Assembly: GCA_913775265.1 (NCBI GenBank)
Contig: CAJYJH010000033.1
Coordinates: 186,001 to 250,000 of the forward strand
DNA length: 64,000 nt
Source of the DNA: an uncultured Mucilaginibacter sp.
Lineage (GTDB): Bacteria > Bacteroidota > Bacteroidia > Sphingobacteriales > Sphingobacteriaceae
Direction: 5' to 3'
Positions 44,922-53,315 of the stretch are shown piece after piece. Each line of letters opens with the position of its first letter. Position 1 is the stretch's first letter. The translations under genes were made by a program, and so were the position numbers. Under the pieces are notes generated by a model that saw nothing but the letters and a program-made list of their open reading frames with translations, ran no database searches and was not told the DNA's origin.

Positions 44922-45656
44922 ATGCGTGTAGGGTTATTTGTACCATGTTATGTTGACCAGTTTTATCCCGGAGCGGCTATTGCCACGTTGGAACTGCTCG
45001 AAAAGCTTGGGGTAGAAGTGGTTTATCCAAAAAACCAAACCTGCTGCGGACAGCCCATGGCCAACTCCGGGTTTGAACATTTGACCGGTGGTTGCAACCG
45101 GTTATTTATTGATAATTTTTCGGGTTTCGATTATATTGTGTCGCCTTCCGGAAGTTGTGTACTGCACATCCGCGAACATCTGCACGATGATAAACGCCCT
45201 GAGCAGGCCAAAGAAATCAGCCATAAAGTATGGGAGTTAACCTCCTTTTTGACTGACGTACTTAAGGTAGAAAGTTTACCGGCACGTTTTCCGCACAAAG
45301 TAGGCGTTCACCAGAGCTGCCATGGTCAGCGCGGCTTACATTTGAGTTCGATGACCGAGTTAGTTGCGCCGAGTTTTTCTAAACCCGGATCGCTACTCAA
45401 CATGGTCAAAGACCTGGAATTGATTGAACTGGAACGAAAAGACGAATGCTGCGGTTTCGGTGGTACTTTTTGCGTGGTTGAAGAAGCCGTGTCATCCAAA
45501 ATGGGGAAAGACCGGGTAGCCGATCACTTAAAGCATGGTGCCGAGTACATCACCGGAGCAGACATGTCGTGCTTGATGCACATGGAAGGCATTTTGAAAC
45601 GTCAGGGCAGCAAAGTTAAGGTATTACATATTGCCGAAATATTAAACGCAGAGTGA
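44922..45656 (+). CDS. lutA: Lactate oxidation protein LutA/LldE (Fe-S binding)
   Basis: A 244-residue CCG-domain protein, one of three subunits that oxidize L-lactate to pyruvate. The paired cysteine blocks are NQTCCGQPMANSG (about 44-56) and ERKDECCGFGGTFCV (about 169-183), with HQSCHGQRGL between them; these form cluster or electron-carrier sites. It has an unusual AGGAG seven bases before the ATG, whereas most genes here lack a Shine-Dalgarno sequence. It stops one base before lutB. In this operon it would use the lactate made by the aldolase/dehydrogenase. Confidence 0.9.
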   Translation: MRVGLFVPCYVDQFYPGAAIATLELLEKLGVEVVYPKNQTCCGQPMANSGFEHLTGGCNRLFIDNFSGFDYIVSPSGSCVLHIREHLHDDKRPEQAKEISHKVWELTSFLTDVLKVESLPARFPHKVGVHQSCHGQRGLHLSSMTELVAPSFSKPGSLLNMVKDLELIELERKDECCGFGGTFCVVEEAVSSKMGKDRVADHLKHGAEYITGADMSCLMHMEGILKRQGSKVKVLHIAEILNAE

Positions 45657-45657
45657 G

Positions 45658-47031
45658 ATGGAAGTAGGAACTAAAGACCATGCCGAGCTGGCCGAGATAT
45701 TTAATAAAGACGAAGAGCGGGTTAACTGGCACGATGAAACCTTATGGTGGATTAGAGCCAAACGCGACAAAAGCGTCCATCAGTTACCTGAATGGGAGGC
45801 ATTGCGTGAGGCCGCTTCTAACGTTAAATTTAATGTTTTAAGCCACCTCAATACTTACCTGGAGCAGTTTGAGGCTGCAGCCAAGGCCAATGGTGTTATT
45901 GTACATTGGGCAGCCGATGCCAAAGAGCATAACGAAATTGTGCACGGCTTGCTTAAAGAAAACAAGGTTACTCAAATGGTAAAAAGTAAGTCGATGCTTA
46001 CCGAAGAATGCCATTTGAATGAATACCTGGCTACTCATGGTATCGAGGTGATTGACTCAGACTTAGGCGAACGCATAGTGCAGCTGGCCGGCGAACCGCC
46101 AAGCCATATTGTGCTGCCTTGTATCCATAAAAAGAAAGAAGAAATAGGTGATCTGTTTCACATGTATTTGGGCACGCCATCCAACATGGCCGACCCGCAG
46201 TTTTTAACTGAAACGGCACGTGGCAGTTTGCGCGAAACCTTCTTAACCCGTAAGGTGGCCTTAACCGGTGTAAACTTCGCCATTGCCGAAACGGGTGAAT
46301 TTGTGGTATGTACCAACGAGGGTAATGCCGACATGGGCGCTCACCTGGCCGACGTACACATTGCCTGTATGGGCATCGAAAAGCTGATTCCTAAGCGCGA
46401 GCATTTAGGCATATTTCTTCGTTTGCTGACCCGTAGCGCTACCGGTCAGCCTATTACTACCTATAGCAGCCATTTTGGTAAACCGCGCGAAGGGCAGCAA
46501 ATGCACTTAGTGCTGGTTGATAATGGCCGTAGTGTACAGTTAGGGCGTAAAGATTTCCGTAACTCGTTAAAGTGTATCCGTTGCGGTGCTTGTATGAATA
46601 CTTGTCCTGTGTATCGCCGCAGTGGTGGGCATAGCTATCATACTGCCGTTGCCGGACCAATCGGTTCTATTTTAGCGCCTAACCTGGACATGAAAAAGTA
46701 TGCCGATTTACCGTTCGCCTCAACGCTGTGCGGATCGTGCTCCAACGTGTGCCCGGTAAAGATTGATATACACGATCAGTTATATAAATGGCGGCAGGTA
46801 CTGGTAAAAGAAGGCTATGCACCGACCGGTAAAAAAATTGCCATGCAGGTAATGGCCACCACATTGGCCTCGCCAACGCTCTACCATGCCGCCGGCAAAA
46901 TGGGCAGGGCAACCATCAAGTATGCCCCATTTGCTGTGAACAATAAACTTAACGCCTGGTACAAAGAGCGCGAAATGCCCGCCCCGCCTAAAGAATCGTT
47001 CGGCGAGTGGTACGCGAAGAATAAGAAGTAG
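45658..47031 (+). CDS. lutB: Lactate oxidation protein LutB/LldF (Fe-S binding)
   Basis: A 457-residue subunit with an N-terminal LUD domain (about 60-290, with LTGVNFAIAETGEFVVCTNEGNADM). A ferredoxin-like pair of 4Fe-4S motifs follows (CIRCGACMNTCPVYRR near 302-317 and CGSCSNVCPVKID near 359-371). It passes electrons from lactate within the LutABC complex, probably to quinone. It begins 2 bases after lutA. Its 3' side is followed by a 234-bp gap with repeats before lutC. Confidence 0.92.
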   Translation: MEVGTKDHAELAEIFNKDEERVNWHDETLWWIRAKRDKSVHQLPEWEALREAASNVKFNVLSHLNTYLEQFEAAAKANGVIVHWAADAKEHNEIVHGLLKENKVTQMVKSKSMLTEECHLNEYLATHGIEVIDSDLGERIVQLAGEPPSHIVLPCIHKKKEEIGDLFHMYLGTPSNMADPQFLTETARGSLRETFLTRKVALTGVNFAIAETGEFVVCTNEGNADMGAHLADVHIACMGIEKLIPKREHLGIFLRLLTRSATGQPITTYSSHFGKPREGQQMHLVLVDNGRSVQLGRKDFRNSLKCIRCGACMNTCPVYRRSGGHSYHTAVAGPIGSILAPNLDMKKYADLPFASTLCGSCSNVCPVKIDIHDQLYKWRQVLVKEGYAPTGKKIAMQVMATTLASPTLYHAAGKMGRATIKYAPFAVNNKLNAWYKEREMPAPPKESFGEWYAKNKK

Positions 47032-47148
47032 AATTTAGAGCCAAGAGCTAAGAAACAGGAACCAAGTGGAATTGAGAGAAGAGAGTATAGATGGTGCGCC
47101 ATGATAACTAATACAAGATTTATGTAGTCACTTGCGGCGAGTAACAAG

Positions 47149-47175
47149 ATGTCTCGCTATCGCTCGACATGACAG
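47149..47175. repeat. Short palindromic repeat remnant between lutB and lutC
   Basis: ATGTC-TCGC-TAT-CGCTCGACAT forms an imperfect hairpin. Similar GTCGAGCGATAGCGAGAC strings are familiar as dispersed repeats in Bacteroidota, but only one copy is in this window. Confidence 0.45.
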
Positions 47176-47186
47176 GGATTTTTTAT

Positions 47187-47262
47187 TCGCTCATCCACTT
47201 AATCTATCATTTACTCATTGGCTTCCATTCACTCATTCACAACTCACTCATTCACTCATTAA
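47187..47262. repeat. Degenerate CACTCATT tandem repeat before lutC
   Basis: Units such as CACTCATT, CATTCACT and CACAACTC fill the stretch right up to the lutC start. It is related to the tract before the DUF4295 gene. Confidence 0.6.
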
Positions 47263-47265
47263 TAT

Positions 47266-47862
47266 ATGAGCAGCAGAGATAAAATATTAGCGGCGGTAGC
47301 GCAGAATAAGCCCGAGGCGATGCCGCTACCCCACATAGCGCCATTTAAAGAAATTGGTTATACCGACGTAATCGGCCAGTACGAAACGGTACTGACTGCC
47401 ATTGGTGGAAAGGTACACCGGGTAAACAACTGGGACGAGATTAAAACCATCGTTAAAGAAAAATACAACGCGCAAAACGTGCGGGTACTCAGTTTGGTAC
47501 CTGAGTTGGACGATGTAGCCACTTCGGCTTACGAAATTAACCCGGCGGCACATCACTTAGCCGATGTTGAACTGGCCTTGATCAAAGCACATTTTGGTGT
47601 GGCCGAAAATGGTTCGGTTTGGGTAACCGAAGAATTACTGGGGCACCGTGCTGTGCCTTTTATTTGCCAACACTTGGCGGCGGTAATCACCTCATCTAAT
47701 TTGGTTGATACCATGCACCGTGCTTACATGCGTATCGGTTTAGAAACTTACGGTTGGGGGGCATTTATTGCCGGTCCATCAAAAACTGCCGATATTGAAC
47801 AGTCGTTGGTATTGGGTGCTCACGGTCCGCGCAGTATGACGGTGTTTGTTTTGCAAGATTAG
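47266..47862 (+). CDS. lutC: Lactate utilization protein LutC (LUD domain)
   Basis: A 198-residue LUD-domain protein, third part of the LutABC lactate oxidation system. Family features are the MSSRDKILAAVAQNKP start, LALIKAHFGVAENGSVWVTEE (about 103-123) and the GPSKTADIEQSLVLGAHGPRSM end (about 168-189). It is separated from lutB by 234 bp of repeat-rich sequence, unlike the tight lutA-lutB junction. It ends the rhamnose/lactate cluster, with a terminator 40 bp downstream. Confidence 0.9.
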   Translation: MSSRDKILAAVAQNKPEAMPLPHIAPFKEIGYTDVIGQYETVLTAIGGKVHRVNNWDEIKTIVKEKYNAQNVRVLSLVPELDDVATSAYEINPAAHHLADVELALIKAHFGVAENGSVWVTEELLGHRAVPFICQHLAAVITSSNLVDTMHRAYMRIGLETYGWGAFIAGPSKTADIEQSLVLGAHGPRSMTVFVLQD

Positions 47863-47902
47863 TTTAGCACGAGTTAACGCATTGGTGTACTGACACACCA
47901 TT

Positions 47903-47947
47903 AAAAGCTGTATAGTGAAGTATTACCTCTTCGTTATACAGCTTTTT
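47903..47947 (+). terminator. Terminator after lutC
   Basis: A stem AAAGCTGTATA/TATACAGCTTT, extended by a GAAG/CTTC pairing inside, is followed by TTTTT. Confidence 0.8.
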
Positions 47948-48075
47948 GCTTTATATAACTTTAAGTTCTTGAATACTAAGTCCCATAGCTGGCCATTCAA
48001 TTAGCAAATAAGCAAAACCATAATGTAATTAGTTACTTGTACTAATACCAGTTAACCCAATTAAAACGAAGATTT

Positions 48076-48354
48076 ATGGAACCTGAACCGCTTAAAATGT
48101 TTGAAGTATATGCTTTAAGTAAAGGGTATAAAGCTTCTGTTGTTGATAATACGATACGCATTGTTGATGTTACCAATCCCGGCAATAACTTCAGCATACA
48201 AAAGGCTGATGGTTATTATACGGTATCTACCATCAGTGTATCTAAAGCCGATTATGAGTATACGGCCAAGTGCATGGTTTACCTGCTAATGGCCGAGTTT
48301 AATAAAGACAACAGCGCCGAACATCTACACCTTAAGTTCAAGGTTGATTTGTAG
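48076..48354 (+). CDS. Small protein of unknown function
   Basis: A 92-residue soluble acidic-to-neutral protein with alternating beta-like segments (SVVDNTIRIVDVTN, YYTVSTISVSKADYE) and a C-terminal helix-strand ending in HLKFKVDL. There is no signal peptide or membrane segment. I do not recognise the family. It lies alone between the lutC terminator and the convergent pncB gene. Confidence 0.6.
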   Translation: MEPEPLKMFEVYALSKGYKASVVDNTIRIVDVTNPGNNFSIQKADGYYTVSTISVSKADYEYTAKCMVYLLMAEFNKDNSAEHLHLKFKVDL

Positions 48355-48404
48355 GGTAAAAAAGACTTTGTATTGTTACTTGTGAATTGATTAATTAATC
48401 ATTA

Positions 48405-49592
48405 TCAGCTATTAATATGCAATATAGTTTTAGCTAAATTAATCATACTCTCGGTGCCGGTATATTTGCCGTGCTCGTCAGATAATTTAACTACTTCAGT
48501 CCATTCATCATCCTGAGGCAAAGCTTCGGTCATCTTAATCACGATATTCATCGGTGCAGGGCCAAAGTCGTTAGTCAGATTGGTGCCAATTCCAAACGAT
48601 AAACCTATCCGGCCTTTGCAGTGTTCAGCAATTCGCGATACTTTATCGTAATTCAAAGCGTCTGAAAATATAATCGTTTTGCTGGTCGGGTCGATGCCCA
48701 GGCGCTGGTAATGCTGCATCACTTTGTCGGCGAACTGTAGTGGATCTCCACTGTCGTGACGTACACCATCAAACAACTTAGAAAACATTTTATCAAACTG
48801 TTTAAAAAATACATCAGTTGTATAAGTGTCCGATAGTGCTATACCTAAGTCGCCTCTAAAAACCTGTACCCAATGTTCGAGGCCTAACGAGTTAGCCATT
48901 TTAAAACCGTATTTGGCGGCATGAAACATAAACCACTCATGCGCATGGGTACCGATGGGCTTGGTTTGATACTGCATGGCCAAGTGCACATTGCTGGTGC
49001 CTACAAAAGTGCTGTTTCCGTATTGCTGTAACGCGCCAACTACCAGGTTGTGGCAAGCATAAGAGTAACGACGGCGGGTACCAAACTCGGCCACTTTTAC
49101 ACCCAAACTTTGGTAGCGCTCTATCTTTTTGCGTGTACAATCTACTACCTCTTCGTCACTTATTCGGTGTGCGTAGGTAAGTTTATAAAACAATTCACAA
49201 ATAAGCGACATTACCGGTACCTCCCATAGTATAGTTCGGTACCACAAACCTTCAATGTGCACTTCCAAATCACTACCCTGCTGATCTATTTGAACCTCTT
49301 GCGGATTGTAGCGATATCCTTCCAGAAAATCGAGATACAGCGGGTCGAGATACGGGCAGGTGACCTGCAAAAACTGCTTTTCCTGCGGTGTGAGTTTTAG
49401 CTCTGTCATGGCGCCTAATGCTTCTCTAAGAGCTTGCGCAAAGCCCGGCGGAAACCGGTGCTTGCCCCGGTTAATAAACTTATACCTCACCCGAGCGCCC
49501 GGAAACAGGCGCACGACGCCCTGCTGCATCGTAAACTTATAAAAATCGTTATCGAGCATGGAAGGCAGCGGAAGTAAAGGTTGATCACTCAT
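48405..49592 (-). CDS. pncB: Nicotinate phosphoribosyltransferase
   Basis: Salvages nicotinate to nicotinate mononucleotide for NAD synthesis. The 395 residues contain the N-terminal MLDNDFYKFTMQQGV (about 12-26), ELFYKL, FGTRRRYSY, GTSNVHLAMQYQTKPIGTHAHEWFMFHAA with the catalytic His region, DTYTTDVFF and RHDSGDP. Upstream in-frame ATGs at 49607 and 49622 would add residues unlike the family, so the ATG at 49590-49592 is chosen. It diverges from the cyanophycinase gene. Confidence 0.93.
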   Translation of the reverse strand: MSDQPLLPLPSMLDNDFYKFTMQQGVVRLFPGARVRYKFINRGKHRFPPGFAQALREALGAMTELKLTPQEKQFLQVTCPYLDPLYLDFLEGYRYNPQEVQIDQQGSDLEVHIEGLWYRTILWEVPVMSLICELFYKLTYAHRISDEEVVDCTRKKIERYQSLGVKVAEFGTRRRYSYACHNLVVGALQQYGNSTFVGTSNVHLAMQYQTKPIGTHAHEWFMFHAAKYGFKMANSLGLEHWVQVFRGDLGIALSDTYTTDVFFKQFDKMFSKLFDGVRHDSGDPLQFADKVMQHYQRLGIDPTSKTIIFSDALNYDKVSRIAEHCKGRIGLSFGIGTNLTNDFGPAPMNIVIKMTEALPQDDEWTEVVKLSDEHGKYTGTESMINLAKTILHINS

Positions 49593-49757
49593 AGTGTTGT
49601 ACAACATGAAGGAGAGTAACATGGTTTTGAATGTTTCGGATGGAAATGTAACTATTAGCTCCGAGGCAGTTTTTCGCGAAACCTCTTGGCTTTTGGCGGG
49701 TTTTTAAATTGTACATAGCCGATGCTGTAAATAACTATTAAACATCTATTTTAAATT

Positions 49758-50618
49758 ATGGCAGAGGAGAACACATGCCCGGTACCTACCGGGGCATTGT
49801 TAATTATTGGCGGTGCAGAGGCTAAAGAAGATGCCTCGAAAAAGGACGGCAATGCATCGTCGATTGGGATGGAAGTGCTATCGTGCTTTATGCAGTTGCT
49901 CGACAGTGAGCAGCCCATCATTGAGGTAATTACTTCGGCTTCATCAGATGATCCGGTAGATTCCTTTAATAATTACGAAAAATCTTTTAAAGAGTTAGGT
50001 GCCTATGTGGTTAACCACATCCATCATGATAACCGGAATGATATTGTGTTTGCTGACATCGAAGCCCGCCTGAAGTCAACGCATGGCGTATTTTTAACAG
50101 GTGGAGATCAGTTAAAACTGACGTCAGTATATGGTGGTACCGACTTGCTGCTTTTGCTAAAAGAGCGTTAAATTTATGAGAATTTGGTAATAGCCGGGAC
50201 AAGCGCCGGAGCTATGGCCATGTCAACACCGATGATTTATGAAGGTGCAGGTAAGGATGAAATGATTGCCGGTCATGTTAAAATGACTACCGGATTGGAA
50301 TTTTTGCGCGACGTATGCATCGACACCCACTTTGTAAACCGCGGCAGGTTTGTACGGATGTCTCAGGTGATTGCTACTAACCCAACATCAATAGGTGTAG
50401 GTATTGAAGAGGATACGGCCATGTTGGTACGGAATGGCAAAGATGCTGTGGTAGTGGGCTGTGGAGTGATCATAGTGATCAACGGCTTTCAGAGTCATGG
50501 TGCTAATATTCATAACCATGCAGATGATGAAATGCTGACGGTACGTGGACTGAACGTTGATATCTTATCGAAAGGAGAAAAGTTTACAATCCCCGAAATA
50601 AACCCGCCTCATAAATAA
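49758..50618 (+). pseudogene. Cyanophycinase gene interrupted by an in-frame TAA
   Basis: A peptidase S51-type cyanophycinase would cleave the storage polymer cyanophycin into beta-Asp-Arg dipeptides. The frame reads MAEENTCPVPTGALLIIGGAE through LLLLKER, then TAA (50169-50171), then continues in the same frame with IYENLVIAGTSAGAMAMS and a full C-terminal half ending NPPHK. Family members have a Tyr-type residue at this point, so one base change (TAC or TAT to TAA) explains it. The nucleophile block GTSAGA lies after the stop, so the first 137 residues alone cannot be active. Full length would be 286 residues, close to the family norm. It may be a young pseudogene, a sequencing error or a readthrough site. 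Confidence 0.8.
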
Positions 50619-50644
50619 ATATCAAGGCGGGCCCGGGAACAACA

Positions 50645-50675
50645 AACTGCAAGCTTATCGTTAAGCTTGTAGTTT
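50645..50675. terminator. Hairpin between convergent genes
   Basis: AACTGCAAGCTTA/TAAGCTTGTAGTT with a 4-base loop, one mismatch in the stem. It overlaps the stop codon of the minus-strand gene and could end transcripts from both sides. T-runs are short. Confidence 0.5.
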
Positions 50676-50891
50676 TCGGGTTAGTAACATAATTTTTTCG
50701 GTCACCTGTGCCAGTAAATCAGGGTTCATCTGCTGTTCATTATCGCATTTCCATTGGTCGTCATCCTGATAAACCAGTACATAATTCCCGTTAACACCAA
50801 CCTCATATATATGCCTGCCCTGGTAAATAACTGGCTCTACAGTGATGGGTTGTACTAATCCTTTCTCTATTACTTTAAAATCGTATTTCAT
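50661..50891 (-). CDS. Small conserved-looking protein of unknown function
   Basis: A 76-residue soluble protein with beta-like segments (HIYEVGVNGNYVLVYQDDDQWKC) followed by a C-terminal helix (LLAQVTEKIMLLTRKLQA). No signal peptide or known motif. It is convergent with the cyanophycinase gene, and its stop codon lies inside a hairpin. Protein-like composition and the lack of a competing frame support it. Confidence 0.6.
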   Translation of the reverse strand: MKYDFKVIEKGLVQPITVEPVIYQGRHIYEVGVNGNYVLVYQDDDQWKCDNEQQMNPDLLAQVTEKIMLLTRKLQA

Positions 50892-51142
50892 GTGTAGTTA
50901 ATGTGTTTGAGTATATGATGTTTCTTAAGAACGAGTATTCAAATTGCTTTTATTATTTATTTAATGCTTACAAAATCAATAGTTGCTCGTCATCTTTCAA
51001 CAGATGATATTAGTGTTGTGTTCTCCTATTAATTAAAATGTTAAATTATTTTTTCAACACTTGGAACTTCCATAGCTAAAACAAATGTGGATAACTTAAA
51101 GTTGCGTAGTAAAAGGCTGCTGGCATAAGTCAGCAAAAACAC

Positions 51143-51814
51143 ATGCAAAATCAATATAATATGCCCTCGTTTTTGTACCGAAATGGGCTTACTTTGTTCT
51201 TTCTATTCCTGTTTATTATTACGCTCGTTGCGCAAGCATTAACCGGATGGAAGGAGAACAATCAAGAATTGCAAGATATCGGCGGCCGGCCTTTGGCTTT
51301 AACGCAATATTTGGGGAGCGGACATTTTATATCAGCCACTTTCGAAAACTTCCAGAGTGAGTTTTTACAAATGGGAATGTATGTGTTGCTTACTGTCGGT
51401 TTGAGACAGGTTGGATCGGCCGAGTCAAAAAGTTTAGATAAAGCTGAAGAGGTAGACCGCGAACCTAACCCATCACCAGACGCGCCCTGGCCTGTAAAAA
51501 AGGGTGGCATTTGGCTAAAGTTGTATAGCCATTCATTGTCGTTGTGCTTTTCGTTATTATTTCTTATTAGTTGGGCACTGCACCTGTATGGCAGTTGGGT
51601 AGATCATAACGACCAGCAGGTATTGATGCACAAACCCCAGGATAGCATAATGCAATTTTTAGGGGAGCCAACTTTTTGGTTTGAAACGTTTCAGAATTGG
51701 CAAAGTGAATTTATATCGATTGTTTCTATTGTGTTCTTAACTATTTATTTGAGGCAAAAAGGTTCGCCCGAATCAAAACCGGTGGATGCTCCACACATGG
51801 AAACCGGCAAATAA
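51143..51814 (+). CDS. DUF6766 family membrane protein
   Basis: A 223-residue inner-membrane protein built of two similar halves. Each half has a hydrophobic segment and then an F(E/Q)N(F/W)QSEF block with a second helix and an LRQ(V/K)GS(A/P)ESK tail (about 62-99 and 176-213). This matches the DUF6766 family. The function is unknown; relatives are often found among stress and surface genes. It is followed 9 bp later by an outer-membrane barrel gene and then a small membrane protein gene, suggesting one operon. Confidence 0.82.
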   Translation: MQNQYNMPSFLYRNGLTLFFLFLFIITLVAQALTGWKENNQELQDIGGRPLALTQYLGSGHFISATFENFQSEFLQMGMYVLLTVGLRQVGSAESKSLDKAEEVDREPNPSPDAPWPVKKGGIWLKLYSHSLSLCFSLLFLISWALHLYGSWVDHNDQQVLMHKPQDSIMQFLGEPTFWFETFQNWQSEFISIVSIVFLTIYLRQKGSPESKPVDAPHMETGK

Positions 51815-51823
51815 TATCAATCT

Positions 51824-52675
51824 ATGAAGAAAATTTACTTATTACCTTTTTTTGCGGCAGTTGCGGTATTGATGTTCAATACACAAGCTAAAGCGCAGGA
51901 TAGCACACGCTCATCTTACCATTTATTTAAGCCGATGCCCAAATCTTTAGAACGTGAGGAAATGGAAACCGACCGGCCCAATGTTACCGAAACACCACAT
52001 ACGGTAGATGCCGGGCACTTTCAGTACGAAACTGACATCTTCAGGCATCAGCGCGAAATTACTGACCAGAGTAAACAGCGCCGTTGGCTTTACAATCAGG
52101 CTAATCTTAAACTGGGTCTTTTAAAAAACACTGCTTTGCAAGTCATTGTACAGAGTTACAATAACGAGTCGATTACAGATTTAGCCACTAATCAAAAACA
52201 AACAGGCTCGGGCTTTGGCGATTTAATTATAAGGGTAAAACAATGTTTATATGGTAATTATAATGGCAGCTTTAGTATAGCGTTGTTGCCTTATGTAAAA
52301 ATACCGACTAACCGCTATTCTGATAACCAAAAATACGAAGAGGGTTTATTGGTGCCAATGCTGATCAAATTACCGCACGATTGGAAAATAGGATTACAGG
52401 TTGAAGGCAGTTATTTAAGGGATGACGAGCAGCCCTCCCGCCACATGGAAGCGTTGCAGTCGGTAGTAGTTAGCCATGTGTTATTTAAAAAACTGGAGGT
52501 ATTTGGCGAAAGCTTTTATACCTACAATTTTAAAGAACATAAGATAAATAATTTTTTGGATGCCGCGCTTGAGTATGAAGTAACCCCGGATGTTAAAATA
52601 GATGCAGGTCTAAATTATGGTCTTCAGAAAACAGCGCAGAAAGAATATTTTGTTGGTTTAGCCTTTAGATACTAA
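51824..52675 (+). CDS. Outer-membrane beta-barrel protein (MetA-pathway/transporter type)
   Basis: A 283-residue exported protein with a signal peptide (about 1-24) and the METDRPNVTETPHTVDAGHFQYET block (about 46-69). This block marks the phenol-degradation MetA/transporter barrel family. The rest alternates polar and hydrophobic residues and ends in an aromatic GLAFRY, as in outer-membrane barrels. Substrate unknown. It lies 9 bp after the DUF6766 gene and 5 bp before the next gene. Confidence 0.8.
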   Translation: MKKIYLLPFFAAVAVLMFNTQAKAQDSTRSSYHLFKPMPKSLEREEMETDRPNVTETPHTVDAGHFQYETDIFRHQREITDQSKQRRWLYNQANLKLGLLKNTALQVIVQSYNNESITDLATNQKQTGSGFGDLIIRVKQCLYGNYNGSFSIALLPYVKIPTNRYSDNQKYEEGLLVPMLIKLPHDWKIGLQVEGSYLRDDEQPSRHMEALQSVVVSHVLFKKLEVFGESFYTYNFKEHKINNFLDAALEYEVTPDVKIDAGLNYGLQKTAQKEYFVGLAFRY

Positions 52676-52680
52676 TTGCG

Positions 52681-53124
52681 ATGAAAACAAATAGAATGAT
52701 TATGGCCAGCCTGGCCGGAACCACCTTGATGACTGCCTTTAGCGAGTTGATGTCGAAAGCCAAAGGTAGTAATTATAACGAGGCCGAAATTTTAAGCGAA
52801 TTGTTAAACCGCATAACGCCTTTAAGCAAACCGCAAGCCCGGTTAGCCGGTTGGATTGCACACTACGGTATAGGTGTGGTGTTTGCCGCATTGTATGATT
52901 TATATCTTAAGCAAACCCAAGCCAAAGCAAATGCTGCAAGTGGAACGGTGTATGGCTTTTTAAGCGGACTGGCCGGTGTTGTGGTATGGAAATCAACCTT
53001 TAAAATGCACCCAAATCCGCCTGGTGTCGACCTTAAAACCTATTACCCGCAATTGGTGCTGGCCCACATCGTTTTCGGCTTTGTCACTGCGGTATTATAC
53101 CAGTCTATTAGAAATAGCAATTAA
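52681..53124 (+). CDS. Small membrane protein of unknown function
   Basis: A 147-residue protein with hydrophobic segments at about 5-22, 57-76, 86-104 and 124-142. Small conserved-looking blocks include FSELMSKAKGSNYNEAEIL and HPNPPGVDLKTYYPQLVLAH. I recognise no catalytic motif and cannot assign a family with confidence. It is probably the third gene of the DUF6766 operon. Confidence 0.65.
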   Translation: MKTNRMIMASLAGTTLMTAFSELMSKAKGSNYNEAEILSELLNRITPLSKPQARLAGWIAHYGIGVVFAALYDLYLKQTQAKANAASGTVYGFLSGLAGVVVWKSTFKMHPNPPGVDLKTYYPQLVLAHIVFGFVTAVLYQSIRNSN

Positions 53125-53150
53125 TTTTATTTAAAATAATTAATTTAAAA

Positions 53151-53231
53151 GAAACTTGTTTTCTTTAGAGGTGTTATTCTATTACAACAAGTTCTGATAC
53201 TTACTGATAGGAATTAACAACCAACAAGTTC
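53151..53231. promoter_or_regulatory. Repeated AACAAGTTC motif upstream of the catalase gene
   Basis: AACAAGTTC occurs at 53186-53194 and 53223-53231. An inverted near-copy GAAACTTGTT lies at 53151-53160. All three are in the 191-bp gap before the manganese catalase. The role is unknown; a regulator binding site is a guess. Confidence 0.3.
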
Positions 53232-53315
53232 TTTCTCTTCGTCCTGTCGTACATACTTGCCGTTCGCATTTTATAGCCAGTTTATTTCTGTTTATATAAA
53301 AAAGTCAAAAAAAGT

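Noticed and set aside
50184..50618. Second half of the cyanophycinase as its own gene
   Set aside because: It has only a TTG start, begins in the middle of the conserved fold, and is in the same frame as the first half; a broken single gene is the simpler reading.
50892..51142. Possible small RNA or tRNA in the 251-bp gap before the DUF6766 gene
   Set aside because: Only a weak GCTG/CAGC hairpin near 51115 was found, with no cloverleaf and no terminator.
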